Source of the DNA: Sclerurus mexicanus
Taxonomy: Eukaryota > Chordata > Aves > Passeriformes > Furnariidae
Direction of reading: 5' to 3'
Length of the DNA stretch: 64,000 nucleotides
Assembly: GCA_013396755.1 (NCBI GenBank)
Contig: VWZF01000445.1
Coordinates: 1,191,523 to 1,255,522, forward strand
Of the stretch, positions 9,397 to 23,400 are shown piece by piece. Position numbers and translations under genes: made by a program. Numbering within the stretch: the stretch's first letter is position 1; each line of letters opens with the position of its first letter. Below the pieces are notes generated by a model that did not search any database, was not told the DNA's origin, and saw only the letters and a program-made list of their open reading frames with translations.

Positions 9397-12300
9397 TTGC
9401 TGGGGCACCTCAAAAAGATTCACAGACTCTGTGTTCAGGAAGGGAGTAGTCAGGAAAATTGCAATTCAAACAACTTCTGACAAAGGTGGATGAGCAGGGT
9501 ATAGAAAATCAACACATCAGAAGGGCTTTGTCTAGCCCAGTCACAGACAAGCTTCATTTGCATTTGCACAAACTGCAAAGTGTGCTACCATAAGCTTCTC
9601 TAAACTGATTAGCCAGAAGGAGAGGAAAGCAGACCTTCCTATTAAGTTGCTTTGACGATTCGTTTGCTTTAGAGGGGTATGCTTGCACTGCACAGGTATC
9701 ACAGCAATGAGGGAATCCAGAGCCAGGCCATCTGCTCTGCTCCAAAGGACTCCACATTGGGAGAGCCCACAAAACTAATCTTCAGCTGCAGCCACCAAGG
9801 CAGTTTTTCCTGAAGCGCTCAGCTACAGCTTGGGGAACAGATTAGTTTTTGACACAAGTTTACCATTGCTTAATTTGATGGTTTCATAGCAGCAGCTCCA
9901 TCTCCTTAATCACGAGCTTTTCTCTTTGCTTTCCTATTTTGATTTTAAGCTTGTCTAGCCACAGTATTTTGACAAATTTAGAGTACATCAGCGTTAGGAA
10001 TGTAACACATTCAAGTGATGTTGCAGACAAGCCGTATGCAAACTGAGACAAGTCTGGGAATCCATGGGGTCATGGTGAAGTGCTAGGTACAAAGGGAGAA
10101 GTTTCATGGGGAGGCATTTTTCAGTGGTTTCTGACACAGAGCTTCAAGCTGAGAGAATCTGCTGCTTTGAAAAAGTCTCACATTGTCACATATGTCCCTT
10201 CTATTAAAAGCATCAGGTAACCCTATGTTCCAGATAAAAAGTACTCAGCTTGCTTATTGACCTCACAACATCAAATTCTTTATTAAAGCTGGTTTGTAGT
10301 TGTATCTCAGAAACTGAATGTTCATTTAAGTGAAAAGTGACCCTGAAACCATTGCTGCTGAGCGGTCTGACCTTATGTGGGAAAGTCTGTGCAACTCATC
10401 AGACAGATTGCAATAATGTTTCTGAGAGGTGAAAGATAAAAAAGCCCAAATACAGTTGGCTTGGCAAAAAGTGTTCTCACAGGAATATATTGCTCCATCA
10501 ACACTGCCATTCATAGAAATGTATCAGCTTTAGTCATGTTTTCTAAAATTCAGGGGATTCTGGGGACCAGACAAAAATCCCCGCTTGAAAATGAGAATTT
10601 AACTTATTTCCTGGGCTGGGCCAATCCACCCAGGTCAGAAGAGTGTAATCCCCCAAGAAAAATGCCATGCACACAGCTGGTCTATATGAGGAGAAGGGGA
10701 GCTTGAATTTGTGGCTTCTGCATGACAACAAACTTTTTAAAGTAATTAGCTCAAGACCATTAGTTTCCTACTTGGTTAGCTAATTTCTTTCTTCTTATAT
10801 CTGCAAATGAGAGGGTAAATTTTCCTGTAATAGGAAACTCAGCTACAATATTACATTCTAAGGAGAGTAGTTTTAAAGTGTTTATTTTTCTCTTGAGACC
10901 TGATGAGACAGAATCTATTTGCTTTAATCTTTATGAGTTCAGGAACTCAATGACATTTTTATAGATATATATAAAATTAGGACCATTCACCAGGCAGGTG
11001 GTCCCACACTCCTGCAGCTCAAATCTATAACTTTTCATTGGAACTACATTTGACTGCTCTAGTTCCAGCACCTCTAGGTGAGCTACATGCCTCAGACTTC
11101 AGTCAAGGTTATTTCCAGCTAGTGATAATTCTTGTAACAATGCTTTTACATTGATTTACAGAAACTGCGATGAAGGATTGGGGTAGGGGAGACATCTGTT
11201 AGCATTAAATGGTTTATGTTTTTAATAGCACACTAGTTGCATTAAGTAAGAAAAGACACTAAACTACCACTCTGGCAGCAAAGAGCAAGCTGTATTAGAT
11301 TTGCTTACTTAAAAAAATCAGCCAGAGTGAATTTATATTTCCTTAAATGTTGCATATGCACAAATGTTCAGTGAGCAGGCAGTTCAGTAAACCTATAGCA
11401 TCCTATAAAATCTCAGCAGCATCTGAATAGGAATATCACAGGAAAAAATGTTACGGACACAGAATAATATGCTTGGACTAAAATCACCATTTTCCTGTAC
11501 AAATACACAGTTTATTACAGGTGGTTTTTCAGGCAATTAGTAAATTAGATCAGTATGTCCTGAATTTCTTTTTCAGCAATCATCAAAACATTAAAAGCAA
11601 TTAAATAATAAATCCAGGCATTTATACTGAAGTGCCTATAGGGAAAGCTGCCACATTTCAGACATACTTAAGTTCTTTATAGCCAAATCCCAAAGTATGG
11701 GACTCTGACTTAAAATGAATCCTTTTAGTGCAGCTGTGTTTATTTTTATACAGAGTATGTCTACATTTGTGTTTTAGTTCAGATCATGAACATGCTTTTG
11801 AAGGCAATTGTTGTCACTTAGCATGGTTTGATTCATATGATGGAAAGGCCTGTGAGGATTCTTTTACAATTAACCAGATCCTTTTCAAATTAAATCAAAA
11901 TGGAAGATGGGATTGAGGAACACATTTACTGTCCTCCAGCTGCTATGACCACTTTGTCCCCTGGAGCAGAACAGAGCTGCTTTAAAGTAAAACTCATCCA
12001 AAACAGGAAAAAAATGCCCTCATTGAGTCCTCAGCACCAGCTGGATCTCTTCCTACAGTGCTGAACTTCTTGCACATGTAGATATAGCCTTCAGAGATCT
12101 ATAGTAAGCACCAAAAATTCCTTTCCGCTCTTCACAAGGAAACAAAATTGCAGCCACAGTGAACTGTGTTTTCCAGACAAGTGCTTTTGAGCCTCTGATG
12201 TATGCATGAGATCATAAATTATCTATCTACTGAACCACAAACAAAGGTTTAACCTGATCTTTCCCAAACAGCAATTAACGTAAAATTATCCTACAAAAAT

Positions 12301-15300
12301 ACCAATGACATTTCAAATCAATCTGGGGTATTAGAACACCATTGGTTATGCCCCATCATAGTCACTGGCTGACATGAAAACCCCCAGAAACAGGTACATC
12401 CCTTTTGTATTTATTCTAGACTGTAAGGTCACTGTCTTATGGACCACAACATTGTGATATGAGAAGAATGGAAATCCCCATCTTGTTTATGACTTGTATT
12501 TGCTGCTTACGAATTCAGCAACATCACCTTCCTGTGTATTCCTTTCATGAAAGCTAAGCGTGCTGGTCCGTACATTTGGCAATTAGCGATTTCCATCTCA
12601 AGTTATGCACCGTTACTGAAGTGCCACACAAAGAAAGTCAGTTGTAGTAATACAAAAGCTTCTACAATAGATAACGGCATTACTTCAGTGTCAAATATAT
12701 AGAGCTGTTAAAATATTTTAAATTTATAATTTTAAATCAAACCATGAAAGTTCAACAGTGTATTTTAAGTCAAGTATAAGCTCTGCTTCTATGACTTTAG
12801 ACTTATCTATATCACAGGTGGTTTTACTTATTTTGTTTGAGGATGATAAATAACAGGAGTCACAGCTAGTTTTCATGCAGCCAGTTAATGATTAGTGCTC
12901 CCAAGGACAGAGTTCAAGTGAATGTCACCCCTTAACCCCATATCCCCTCAGGAAAGTTTAGTTGCTAATGCAGTCTCAAACAAGTGCAAGTAGTGTGCAG
13001 CATATACAAATTGCATAGTTATATAATTATGCAAATGAGACTTGCATGAAATATGTCATCCATATGAGAAAAAGTAGTACTAAGCCCTGTGGAAAAGGGT
13101 TTCCTGCCCTTACAGAAACTAAATTTGGATGCCTAATCAAACACCAAAGCAGACATTATCTGTTTCTGTTTATAATCTAAGCAGGGAATAACTGCACCTG
13201 TCTCTGCCAAGGAACAACATAATTTTCAAAGTGGAAGGTGGAAGCCAATGATATGGTGGGAGGGATTAGGAAATCCATGAGCTGGATGGGAGTCTTTGAT
13301 TGTGAGTGGAAACAGAATGAGACCCTGGCACATCAGGGTCAGCAGTCTTCTACCATCCAGGACTCTGAGGACATGTTGCATAGACCGTATTCGAGTCCTT
13401 GGCCATGCACAGTAGATTCACTGTTATATCTTGCCAACAGAAGGAATTGCACAGGGTCTCCTGAATTTGATACAAACCAACCTTGAGTTTCCTGTGATCC
13501 CATTACCTACATTTTTATAAGGCTTTGTGACTGTGTTACTCAATTTTGACATTGCAAATATACAGTTCACTTTACTTTTATTGTGTCAGGCCATTCATAC
13601 TAGCACAGCAAGCTTTAAGAGGGTGACACTGGAATGCTCTTGCAAAGGTCACCACAGCAATACAATCCTCCAGGTTATCTGTAAAGCAGCAGGTTGAACT
13701 CCATTTTAATGCAAGGGCCAACCTGGGAGCTGGTGATGCAAGAACCTGTGTGTAAAGGGAAATCTTCCACTGGCCAGCAGCACAGGACTAACCCTGGGAA
13801 GTTATAGGAAAGTGAGAAGCAAATGGCAAAATGGTATGCCAGAACACTGAAGGTCCTCCAGGAGTTCTTAAGAAAGCAAAGCTAAGGCAGGACTTCTGCT
13901 TGCCTGTCATTTTACTTAAATCATAGCTGTTCCCTGACAACACAAGACCAATTTGCAATGCTTTGGAGATTCAGTGTGCAGGTTTTTTTGTTTGCTTTCT
14001 CTTTATTTGGAGAATACAAATAAGGGTAGAAGAAAGACAAAATTTTCAGAGGAAATCTTGTTCCCAAGGCAGAGAGCAAGCAACTGGAATAGAAAAGCCT
14101 TTTCTAGATGAAGGACAGCGTGATATTACAGAACCATGAACAAGGCAGCACTATGTAAATGAAACTAAACAGACCCTGATAGGCCAGTCAGGTGTGTAAA
14201 CATGTAGACATCAGAAACCTGCTTACACAGAAGCAGTGATGGCATTGAAAAACTTTTCAGGGAATGCATTATTGCTGAAAGGCAAGTATGGAGTTCAATA
14301 CAAACTGGGACAACTGCACTTCTGGTTTTCCAAGGAAGGAACCTGCTGCTGCTAAAGCACGAGTTATTTCAAGCCTATAAATGCAGATACAAGGAGCAGA
14401 AACTGTTGGTTATGAGAGGTAGGTGGCATTGCCAAAGACTGGTTGGGAGTAAGGCTGAAATAAGTAGCTATGGGGCAGCCGAATGACTACATACCATGAG
14501 AAGAATTGGTCATGCTCATCTTACAGAGAAGACTCATATAGAGGAATGACTTACTTTTTCTTGAAAGAGTGCAAAATGTTCAGACAGTAACAGAAGATCC
14601 CAAGATGTACATTATCTACAGCAAAAGTGTAAAGCTTAGACCATGTTAGCACTATACTACAAGAGAATGTGATATATTCTGTATAAAGAAACTTTATGAT
14701 GAGTACTTGACATCTTTTGAAAGATGCAGTGCCAAAACCACTAGAACTTCTAGAAAAAATGAGAGGTTCTTGGAAATATCTGTTAAACTTGCTAATTCTT
14801 CTGAGTGGATAAAGTGTAAGGAGAGCCATATTTACACAGAGAAACCATAAAAAGTGAAAAGCCATCTTTCAGTAGTAGGGGGAAAAATAGACATCTCAGT
14901 GGGGATCCAGAAAAAAGGCAAGAGAAAATGTGCCTGCTGAGGTCAGGATTAAGGACTCATCCACAGAGGACAAGAAGAAACTATACTATGAAGTGCTGTG
15001 CAGCTAAACTCCCAAACTCAACACCTTTTGCTATTCTGAAGCTGAAACTTTCCCAACGGATTCTGCAAATCCTGCCAGTTTTTGTGGTGGTTTCATGAGG
15101 TGGGCAGATGTGCCCAATATAAAATCATCAGCTTGTACACAGCATTTCAGTACAGTTTAGATATGACCAGTACATCTACTCCCATGTTTCAATTCTCACT
15201 TATTTCCTTCTTTGTAGTGGATGGAGCACAAACACAGAGACACAGAAATTAAATTGTCATTCACAAAGGCTAGAATTGAAGCACATCTTTCCAACAGGGG

Positions 15301-15507
15301 CACCTATGCCTGCATTCACACTATAGATAGATCCTTCACTGTTTCTTTTGCAGTGGTTTTACAGTTGCCTCAGGGCTTATTTCATAGCCAAGATGCTCTT
15401 TACATCCCTTTGAGCAACGTCTTCTGCAGAGAAATTTCCTCTTTCCTACAGTAAAACAAATTTCCACAGGACAGTTATATTTAGCACCCTTGCATGGTAA
15501 GATCAAA
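9397..15507. other. Long non-coding stretch, no recognised element
   Basis: AT-rich sequence with only short open frames of arbitrary composition. An octamer motif ATGCAAAT is at 13029-13036 in an AT-rich setting. I recognise no mobile element, RNA gene or exon here. Confidence 0.4.
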
Positions 15508-15634
15508 GTAACAGGGTTGGACAGGGCTTTGAGCACCCTGGTCTAGTGGAAGTTGTCACTGCCCACAGCAGGGGGATTGGAAGTAGGTGATCTTTAAGGT
15601 CTCTTCCAAGCCAAACCATTCTATGATCCTGTGA
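15508..15634 (+). mobile_element. CR1 LINE 3' tail
   Basis: Short CR1 3' UTR fragment: gagcaccctggtctagtgga, then the decayed ggttggaactagatgatctt block, then ccaaaccattctatgatcc and gtgag. About 125 bases remain, so it was severely 5'-truncated at insertion. Confidence 0.92.
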
Positions 15635-18052
15635 GGCAATACACCTGTTTAAACACATACACTTGCCTGGGAATTACAGGAAGACTGCATCTGCACAATA
15701 CATGCTCATGGCACCAGACATGCCTGTCATACAGCAGCAAGAGCAGGCTGCGAGGTGAGGGCACAGAGCATTGGGCCACTGGGGCAGGATGGGGCAGAGA
15801 TCTCCCCATTCCACAACAGATGGAGGTGGAAAGGAGAGCTGGGCCAGGAGGGGCAACCAGTGCCTGCTGCAGTCCTGGGATAGTCAGACATGGCCATGGG
15901 GATGGGATGGCTGCAGAATCAAGATGGGGAGGCAAGAGTGGGCTCAGCTAGGGTGATGGGCAGATGTGAGCATGGCTACAGTGACCACGCAGGGACAAAG
16001 TGAGAAAGTACTACATCTGCCTGAGCAGATGCAGTGAAAGCCAAACTCCAGCTGTCTGCATTCGGCTGCCTGGACATCTGATACAGATTGTCTGAAATCC
16101 ACACACTTGCACAGTAGGCAGCTCAGCAGATCAGTTTGAACACTAGAGCTGAGCACACTGGTTTGCCACCAAGAAAACATGATTCAGCCTCCCAGCCAGC
16201 CCTGCTTCATGTCTTGTCAGCCCTGGCCACACCTGAGGAGACTTCTCTAGTCATGTGTTGCCAGATGAAATTTATTCCTCTGTAGGAAACCACCACAAAT
16301 CATTATCTTAGTTTCTCAAGCTATAATTAGATATTTCATTCCCCTTGCACTGGTCTTCTGCTTTTGAGTGAATTTTGCCTTTGTTGTTAGATGGGAATAG
16401 TCTTTTCTATATGCAACAGGTTTTCCTTAATCCTTTTTACCACGATGTCCTTTCAAAATCACAGGGCCCAGCATATCTCCAGTTAACACCTGGTGACAAT
16501 TGTTTTAAAATCTGCTTCTACCATGCAAGAGGTCAAAGGGGAAAAAGATACTGGCATTACAGCACAAATAAAGGTGGTACATCAGGTCCAAGATGAATGA
16601 GGACAGTGTGCCTCCTGCTAGGTAGGAAAGGAAAGGACAGGGCTGTAGCAGGACTTTATATATATGACTTCAATAACATACACTATACTATACACTACTA
16701 GTAGTTTCTTTCACATTGTGTAGTATATAATTCTAATTAAGATCCTTTGTCTGATCATTTGCCATAATAAATAATTCATTTTATATAAGTACACCTGGTA
16801 TGCCATCTATAATTCTGCAGGACAAAGCTGTACTCAAAATTGTTGATATAGTCTGAGACTATGATTGGATCCAGCTGTACCTAGGCTCCTCTCTGAGAAG
16901 GAGTTTCAAAAGCAATGGGATCCTTTCTGCACCTTGTGACTCAATGGGAGGACTTCTCCAATAAACTGTGTCTAAAGCCCCACTCACACCCATGAAAAGG
17001 GCCCACAGAGAAATTGAGGAGTATGTGTAGAAAGACACGGAGAAAAGATGGATGATCCTGAAGTTCATAAAACCTTACATATTCTTGAGGTTTAGCAGCA
17101 TTCAGCCAGAAGCAAGAGCTCATTTTATTTAAAAAGGTGCTATCTTGGCATTACAGAAATAGACTGGTCTCTTACTGGCTTCATATTCATCAGCCCCACT
17201 GTCACTATTATAAGAAAACTCATCTCTATAGCTGTATAGGGTATGGCTATAGATATGTAGAACACGGGTCCAGCAGAGCGTGATCAGGGACTACTGGAAC
17301 AGCTAATTTTCTGACAGCATGTGACCGTTTGAAAAATTGGCCANATTAGACCTATATCTGTATTTATCCATCCTGCTTAACTCTGTGCCCTGATCCTCTG
17401 AAAACTGGCCTTTGCCATATCCCAACATGACAGATATATCACAAGATCTGCTCGTTGGTGACACAGCATTACACATAACACCAGGTGCAGAACAAGAGAT
17501 GATACCAAGCAATTGCTTAGTTGTCTTTGCTTGCTCAAAGTCTGTAAATTAACAGTGATGAAATTAATTAATTTGAGGCAATTAGTGCAGGTATCTGAAC
17601 AAAGAAAAAAAATTGCACAAAATGAAACAGAATGACTGTGGATGCGACCATATATTTTTCTACCTTGTCTTTATAATTCATATTGAGTTATACATTTGAC
17701 ATCATGGCAGGAATTCAGTTTGGTGTGAAGACATTTACATTTAGGCATTCACATGCAAATGCCTAAGCTCTATTTTTAGTTAGTGAATGCTAAGGAGCTC
17801 CTTAGGAAGATCTCATTTGGATGCCTTCCTGGGATTCAGATGCCTAGACACAGGCACCTCATGTTGTTTGGGTGGAGCTCCCAGACCAGTCCTAGGTCAT
17901 GCTCCAGGGAATGGTCTAGGACCCCTGTGATAGTGGTTGGTCTTGGGCACACATCTGGCGGCCCTACAGGCAGCTCACAGGGCCTTCAGAATTATCTGTG
18001 GGCATCTGATAACTGTCCTTAATGGCATTGCTGAAATTATTTTGATTATCTT
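15635..18052. other. Non-coding; GC-richer patch at about 15700-15960, nothing else recognised
   Basis: Right after the CR1 tail, about 15700-15960 is GC-richer and open on both strands (minus 15621-15935, plus 15631-15951), which is what GC richness alone produces. The rest is AT-rich without recognisable features. Position 17344 is an ambiguous base (n). Confidence 0.4.
17741..17766. repeat. Perfect inverted repeat (9-bp arms, 8-base loop)
   Basis: TTAGGCATT at 17741-17749 pairs perfectly with AATGCCTAA at 17758-17766 across an 8-base loop. An octamer ATGCAAAT (17753-17760) spans loop and right arm. It is too short to call a microRNA or a transposon end. Confidence 0.6.
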
Positions 18053-18200
18053 GTGTTCAAGAAATGATTGGATGTGGTACTTAGTGCCGTGGTACTTAGT
18101 GCCATGGTCTAGTTGACAAGATGGTGTTCTGTCAAGGGTTGGACTCGATGATCACAGAGGTCTTTTACAACCTAATTGGTTCTGTGATTCTGTGATCTAA
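18053..18200 (+). mobile_element. CR1 LINE 3' tail (different subfamily) with internal duplication
   Basis: Matches the CR1 tail type reading ttcaagaaatgattggatgt, then agtgccatggtctagttgac, then ggttggactcgatgatc, ending in ttctgtgattctgtgatc. This differs from the tails at 15.5 and 55 kb and so represents another CR1 subfamily. A 15-bp block is duplicated inside it (18074-18103). Confidence 0.92.
18074..18103 (+). repeat. Exact 2 x 15 bp tandem duplication inside CR1 tail
   Basis: GTGGTACTTAGTGCC occurs twice head to tail (18074-18088, 18089-18103) with no difference. The CR1 tail normally carries this block once, so this is a local duplication in this copy or its source copy. Confidence 0.9.
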
Positions 18201-19509
18201 AATAATTTTCTGTATCTGTTTCCATGAATGCATAGCATGGGTTTGTGTCAAAACCCAAATAAATCTGTCTTTGCACACAATTTTTTTGTATTTCTGAGTA
18301 CATATGTTTAATAAATGAGCTTTCCACATTGGTCTCCATTAAGGTTTTAGTTCAGATGAGAAATACATTTTCAAAGCCAAATCTCCCAGTTTTTCCCAAT
18401 TACCATGCTTTGCTTTTGCTCTTGATCTACACTCTCATTCTATGTTTCAGAAACAGTAGACTGAGATTGTAGACAAGATGGGGGATTAAAAAATCAGCAT
18501 TTGGAGAAACACTTAAATTTTGTTTTTCAAAAACTGTGGAGAAACAAGGAACTAAGAAAGCAGTAAGCAGGGAGACCTTCCAAAATAGCAAGAATCTTCA
18601 GAACAAAATACAGGTTTATCTAAGTGTTATTGTTCAGAGAATCAGCAGCAAGCACAGTAGAGAATCAAGCAAACAAACATCCAGATGAATATATTGTAGG
18701 AATCATGAAATATTAATGAATAAATAATGCATAGCATCTTGGTAGCTTTTTTGGCAGAACTATGAACTACATGGTTGATGGGATAGGATATAAAAACAAG
18801 ACTGACTTTAATGAGGCATTTGAAACACTTTGAAATGTTCTTACATTCATTGGTTTGGACATACTCAGGGTACCAATGCTTTATGTACCTGTAATATCAC
18901 ACTGAGACAGCTGACACAGTATTTCCACTACCCTGTCCTTTGACACTGTCTTCACATTTGGGAAAATGCGTGGAGCGTGTGTTAGTTTTACAAAGAATAA
19001 CAATATTTTCCTTGCGGATGGGACAGCATTCTCTTATTTTAAAAACTGACCAAAGAGATCTCAGTTATTTACAGTCTCACTTTCAAGGCTGCAGAACCCA
19101 CTGTTCAAGCATCACTGCAGGTCACCAAGTGCTGGAAAGAATTATTAATTGATTTCAGTTCCAAATGAGAAGCATAGCAGGGAAATATTTTGAGAAATCA
19201 CATATCCTGTCTTCTTGACTAAGGTTCTGGAGAGAGACTTGGGAAATTGAAAAAGAGCAGCAAACTGAGCCAAAATCTGCTGTTTGTAATGTGGGGGTCA
19301 TTATGTGACTTGACCTCATAAAATCTAGACAATAATAAATGTCTTAGTTTATGGGAGGAGCCCACAGAGGAGAAACACAAATACCTAAGGCAGTGCACTG
19401 AGAAGCCTCATGATACTGTCTAGAAACATGGAAGGAGATGCATATTGGAAAAATGCGGAAGAGTGCATCGGATGAATCATACACTGCAGCACAGATATTC
19501 TGTGGGAAA
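18201..19509. other. Non-coding, no recognised element
   Basis: AT-rich sequence without recognisable coding, RNA or repeat signal. Confidence 0.4.
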
Positions 19510-19950
19510 AAGGAAAGAGAAAGGCAGCAAGGCTGAAAAGGATCTAAGGAGTATACATGGGAAGAAGGATCAGAACTGGGATTGCTGTATTCAGTAACAA
19601 CAAGAAATTAACCCAAAGTAACAGCCAGTGCAATCTGCAGATCTTTTTTCAGGCACTCCACAGTGTGCAGTCTGTGATATGGAGTTTAGGAGCAGAGAGG
19701 CACCAGGGCCTCACTTAGTGATCCCATGGGTTTACCAAGGCGACCTGGGAGATGGCAAGGGTTGGATAGCCGTTCCTGATAGTATACGCTTGAAAGTACA
19801 CCCCAAACACCCCCATCCAACTACCTTCATGCCAGGATGAACTGGAAGTGGTTCAGACAAAAGCAAGACCAATGACAAAGGGCTGGAGGGAATTACTTCA
19901 AAGGAAAAATTAAATGAGCTAAAATATGCATAGCATGGCTCAGGAACCAC
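19510..19950 (+). mobile_element. Probable ancient, degraded CR1 fragment
   Basis: Two stretches resemble old CR1 subfamilies shared with other reptiles. One is gctgaaaaggatctaaggag near 19531-19551, equivalent to the late-ORF2 AEKDLGV block. The other is 19845-19950, where ggttcagacaaaagcaagac, then agggctggagg, aaattaaatgagctaaaat and atgcatagcatggctc follow the old-CR1 block encoding VQRKATRMIKGLE and the region after it. The part between is too decayed to align by eye. Confidence 0.45.
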
Positions 19951-20453
19951 TGGAGGTCAGGAGTTGGGTAATGCAGTAACTACTAGCCATTCGTAGGTAG
20001 AGGTGTAAACAAAGAGGTCTATCACTGACAGTAAATAGCGAGGAGGAAGAATTTGGCATCTTTTCCTTTGATTTCTGCTTGGTACATGGTAGCTTTGCCA
20101 TATAATCATGGACACAAGCAGCAGGAAAGACACAAGCACTGAAAGAAAGCCCTCTCCTTTACTAGTGCACGTTGAATTCCTTTTTATAATTCATTTGATT
20201 GCCTCCTCTCCTTTCTTACTGCTTTAGGCCAGGTTCATCATTACACAGGACTAAGGAACCAGTTCTCTCTGAAACCAAGAACATTTCAACAAGGCATGTA
20301 CAAAATAATTTATGAACATTTCCGGTACTGCTACCAGATTTCTCCATTTTCTATGTCTTATTATTGCAGGACCAAAGAGCCCTGAAATTCCTTTGGCTCA
20401 TATAATTTCAATGAAATAATAAATATCACAATTTTTGAACATGATCATGTTTT

Positions 20454-20470
20454 GGTGGTGGTGGTGGTGG
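20454..20470 (+). repeat. (GGT)n short tandem repeat
   Basis: GGT repeated 5.7 times, followed by GT-rich and T-rich sequence. Confidence 0.9.
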
Positions 20471-23400
20471 TTTTGGTTTTGTCTGTTTGGGATTTTTGTC
20501 TTGTTCTGTCTTCAGGGCACATGCGGAGACATCTGAAAACAGACACACCCAAGTCTAACCTCTCAGAAAGAATATACCTTGTCCTGGCATTTCCCTGTTT
20601 ATGTACATCATAGCTAATCAGGGAGGGCAGAGGTTCCAACTGTTCTTTCAAGAAGCACAGAATTTGTGCCTAGGACAGTTCTTACCATATTATTCTTCCT
20701 TATGTTCAAATGCTAATTTTTCAACAGCCACCTTTGTACTGTTTTCCTTCTGTTAGATTCTTCATTGATTAGTAATGATGGTAAGCTTTTCCCAGTAAGC
20801 ATTTTTTTCTAGTAAATCTTTTGAGGATGTCATGCCCGCTATACCTTTTCTTCCTTCTCACCTTTTACTCAGCAGTGTAATTCATACAGCTCCCTTTGTG
20901 TTACCTTTTACACCAGAAGGACAGTACCTAGACTGCCTATAATCACACAAGTGAATGTTTAGCACTGAGGAAGCTTTTCTCGGATCATGAAAGCTTGATA
21001 TTGTTTCAGGCAGTGACATTAACCCCTACTGATGTGAAAGAGAAAGAGTAATTTTACTAAAAAGTATCAGTTAAGAGCACCTCATGCTTTACGTTCAGCA
21101 GCCATTCCACCAAGAACTGGAAGAAATTAAAGAAATACCATTGAATTACAGAAGTTGCAGCTGTGCAAAGCTTGCATACTGGGATTTACTCAGTCTGCTC
21201 TATACTCTACTCTTTACATTATGGAAGAGCTCCCTACGCAACCATTTGCTTTCTTTTTCAGGTCATAAACTCATTTCCATTCATAATGCAAAACAGGAGT
21301 AACACAAACCAGGATGTGAAAAACTACATTTTAAACCAAAATAAGCCTGTGGAACTTATGACAGGTTGAAAATGTTTAAACTGAACAGCTTTCATTGGAG
21401 TTAGCGACTTGAGGTGTATGAGAAAATTCATGAGAATCTATGGATTTTGATGAATTTCCCCATATAAAATTGGTTTTGAGTAAGATGTTATGAGAGTGGA
21501 ATATTGCATTTTGCATTTTGGCAGAGTAAAGAATCTTTGTGTGATATGTATTTATACTTCTATGCAATATCATGTTTATATTATAACCAAAATAATATTT
21601 CACATTGCGATATTTTATATCATCAAAAAAGGGAATTTCTGGAGGGTTTATTCTATTTAAAAGTGAAAATAGATAGAATACCATTTCTTTACAGGATCTG
21701 GTAAAGTTGTTTCTCTTTTTTTCTACTAGTTGCTTTCCTGGTGAGCAAGCAATGAACTTTTAAAAGGATAATATTTTCCTAACATTTGGGTAGAGTTAAC
21801 AATACTACTTACAGACAACAGTTTGAGAAGTTACAGTATAATTGATGCAGAATGAAGTGAATCAAGAGGGCAAAGTTGATTTGCAGATATTAACATAATC
21901 TGCTCCTCACTTTCCAGAGAAGTTCACATTCTTTCCCAGCATGTAATTTCCTTATAGAAAAATACTTCTACCTTCACAGCACAATCTTTTCTTGGATGCA
22001 CAAGTGACAGCTCTTACATCCTGAAAGACACTCTATAGTCTTTCCTGCTGTCATAGCCTGGACATTTGGAGGAGAAAAAGACAAATGGCCAAGTTTTTGG
22101 GGATTTTTTTTTGCACAGAAAGCAGTCAGCCAACAGCAGCCTCCTCATGCAGCTGTTTCTACATACATACAGAGCCAAAGGCATGAATAAACCTTTTAGC
22201 TTCATAATAACATGTAAACATGCCCAAATCAGTTCTACATTAGATTACTGATTCTCATTTATTTTACTGCCCAAAAACATTAGAGAGTGGCTCAGAGCAG
22301 ATTTTTTTAAAATTTATTTAATTGTTTGAATTAGTAGACATAAAAAGAAGAGGGCAAATGTGTTTGTTCTCTGAAGGGATAAATGCACTAGGAGCTTTCC
22401 AGTGGGACACTTCGCTTTCTCTCTGCAGCACACACACTTGTGCAATTACAAAATTGCAGAATAAAATCCACCTTATTTGGGCTCACAATTAAGCTTTCTG
22501 GTGCCCTTTGTCAAATTTGGCCATGCACTTGTGAGATGAACCAGTTTTGAAATACCGCATTTGCCTGTGCACAATCCAGAAGTCACATCTGTGGTATCTT
22601 ACTCTCAAAACCAACACTGCAAGAGTTTCTTCTTCTGGTTCAAATAGTCTCTGCATTCAACATGGGAACCAGTGTGTGAAGAAGAAGGGACAGAGGGATA
22701 TGAAAAAGAAGTAAAGAAGTCAAAGCAGAAAAATACTTAATTAGAGTGTGGTGGGGTTCCTCCCTCAGCATCTCTGCCAGATGCCTACCTGAAGATTACA
22801 CAGCCAGTCAGAAAGATTGGCACCACCCCCCTGTATCTCCAGCTGTACTCACAAGGCACGCAGGTACTGCAGTCATATTTGGCTATTTGCCAGCTAGACA
22901 CAGCAGAGGAGATCCTACAGGATCTCCTTCCTGACAGCTGTTTTTCAGAAATAGAGTCAATGCTAATAACAGAAACAGGCAGATGCAGCAGATGCTCAGC
23001 ACATTGGAAATGAGGCCACTTGCATTTAAGAGCTTATAAACGGATTTAGTTTTCTAATTTCAGGACCTATGTTTGGGGGGAGAAAAGCCTAATTCATCAT
23101 ATGGTTTTCATTTTCAACCTGTCTCTAGATGTGCATATCTTTAATTTTGAGTTCTGTGTATATGCACTATAATCTCTCTCCATAAAAATCAGTCAAATGG
23201 TCTTCCTATGTATAAATTTAGTATTGCCTGATCAATGTATGTGCATAGATATGCATGAAAGAACTACCCCCCATGCCAGTGCAGCCTCCTACATTTCCCT
23301 GTTCTTTTATTCAGCAGTGTTGGGTTTCCATTTTTTTTTATGCAGTCATACTCCTTTGACAGTACATAGCTGTCATGGTTCTGTCTCACAGGTTTCTATA

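Noticed and set aside
15621..15951. Overlapping frames of about 105 codons on both strands
   Set aside because: They are open on both strands because of local GC richness just after a CR1 tail, with no independent coding evidence.
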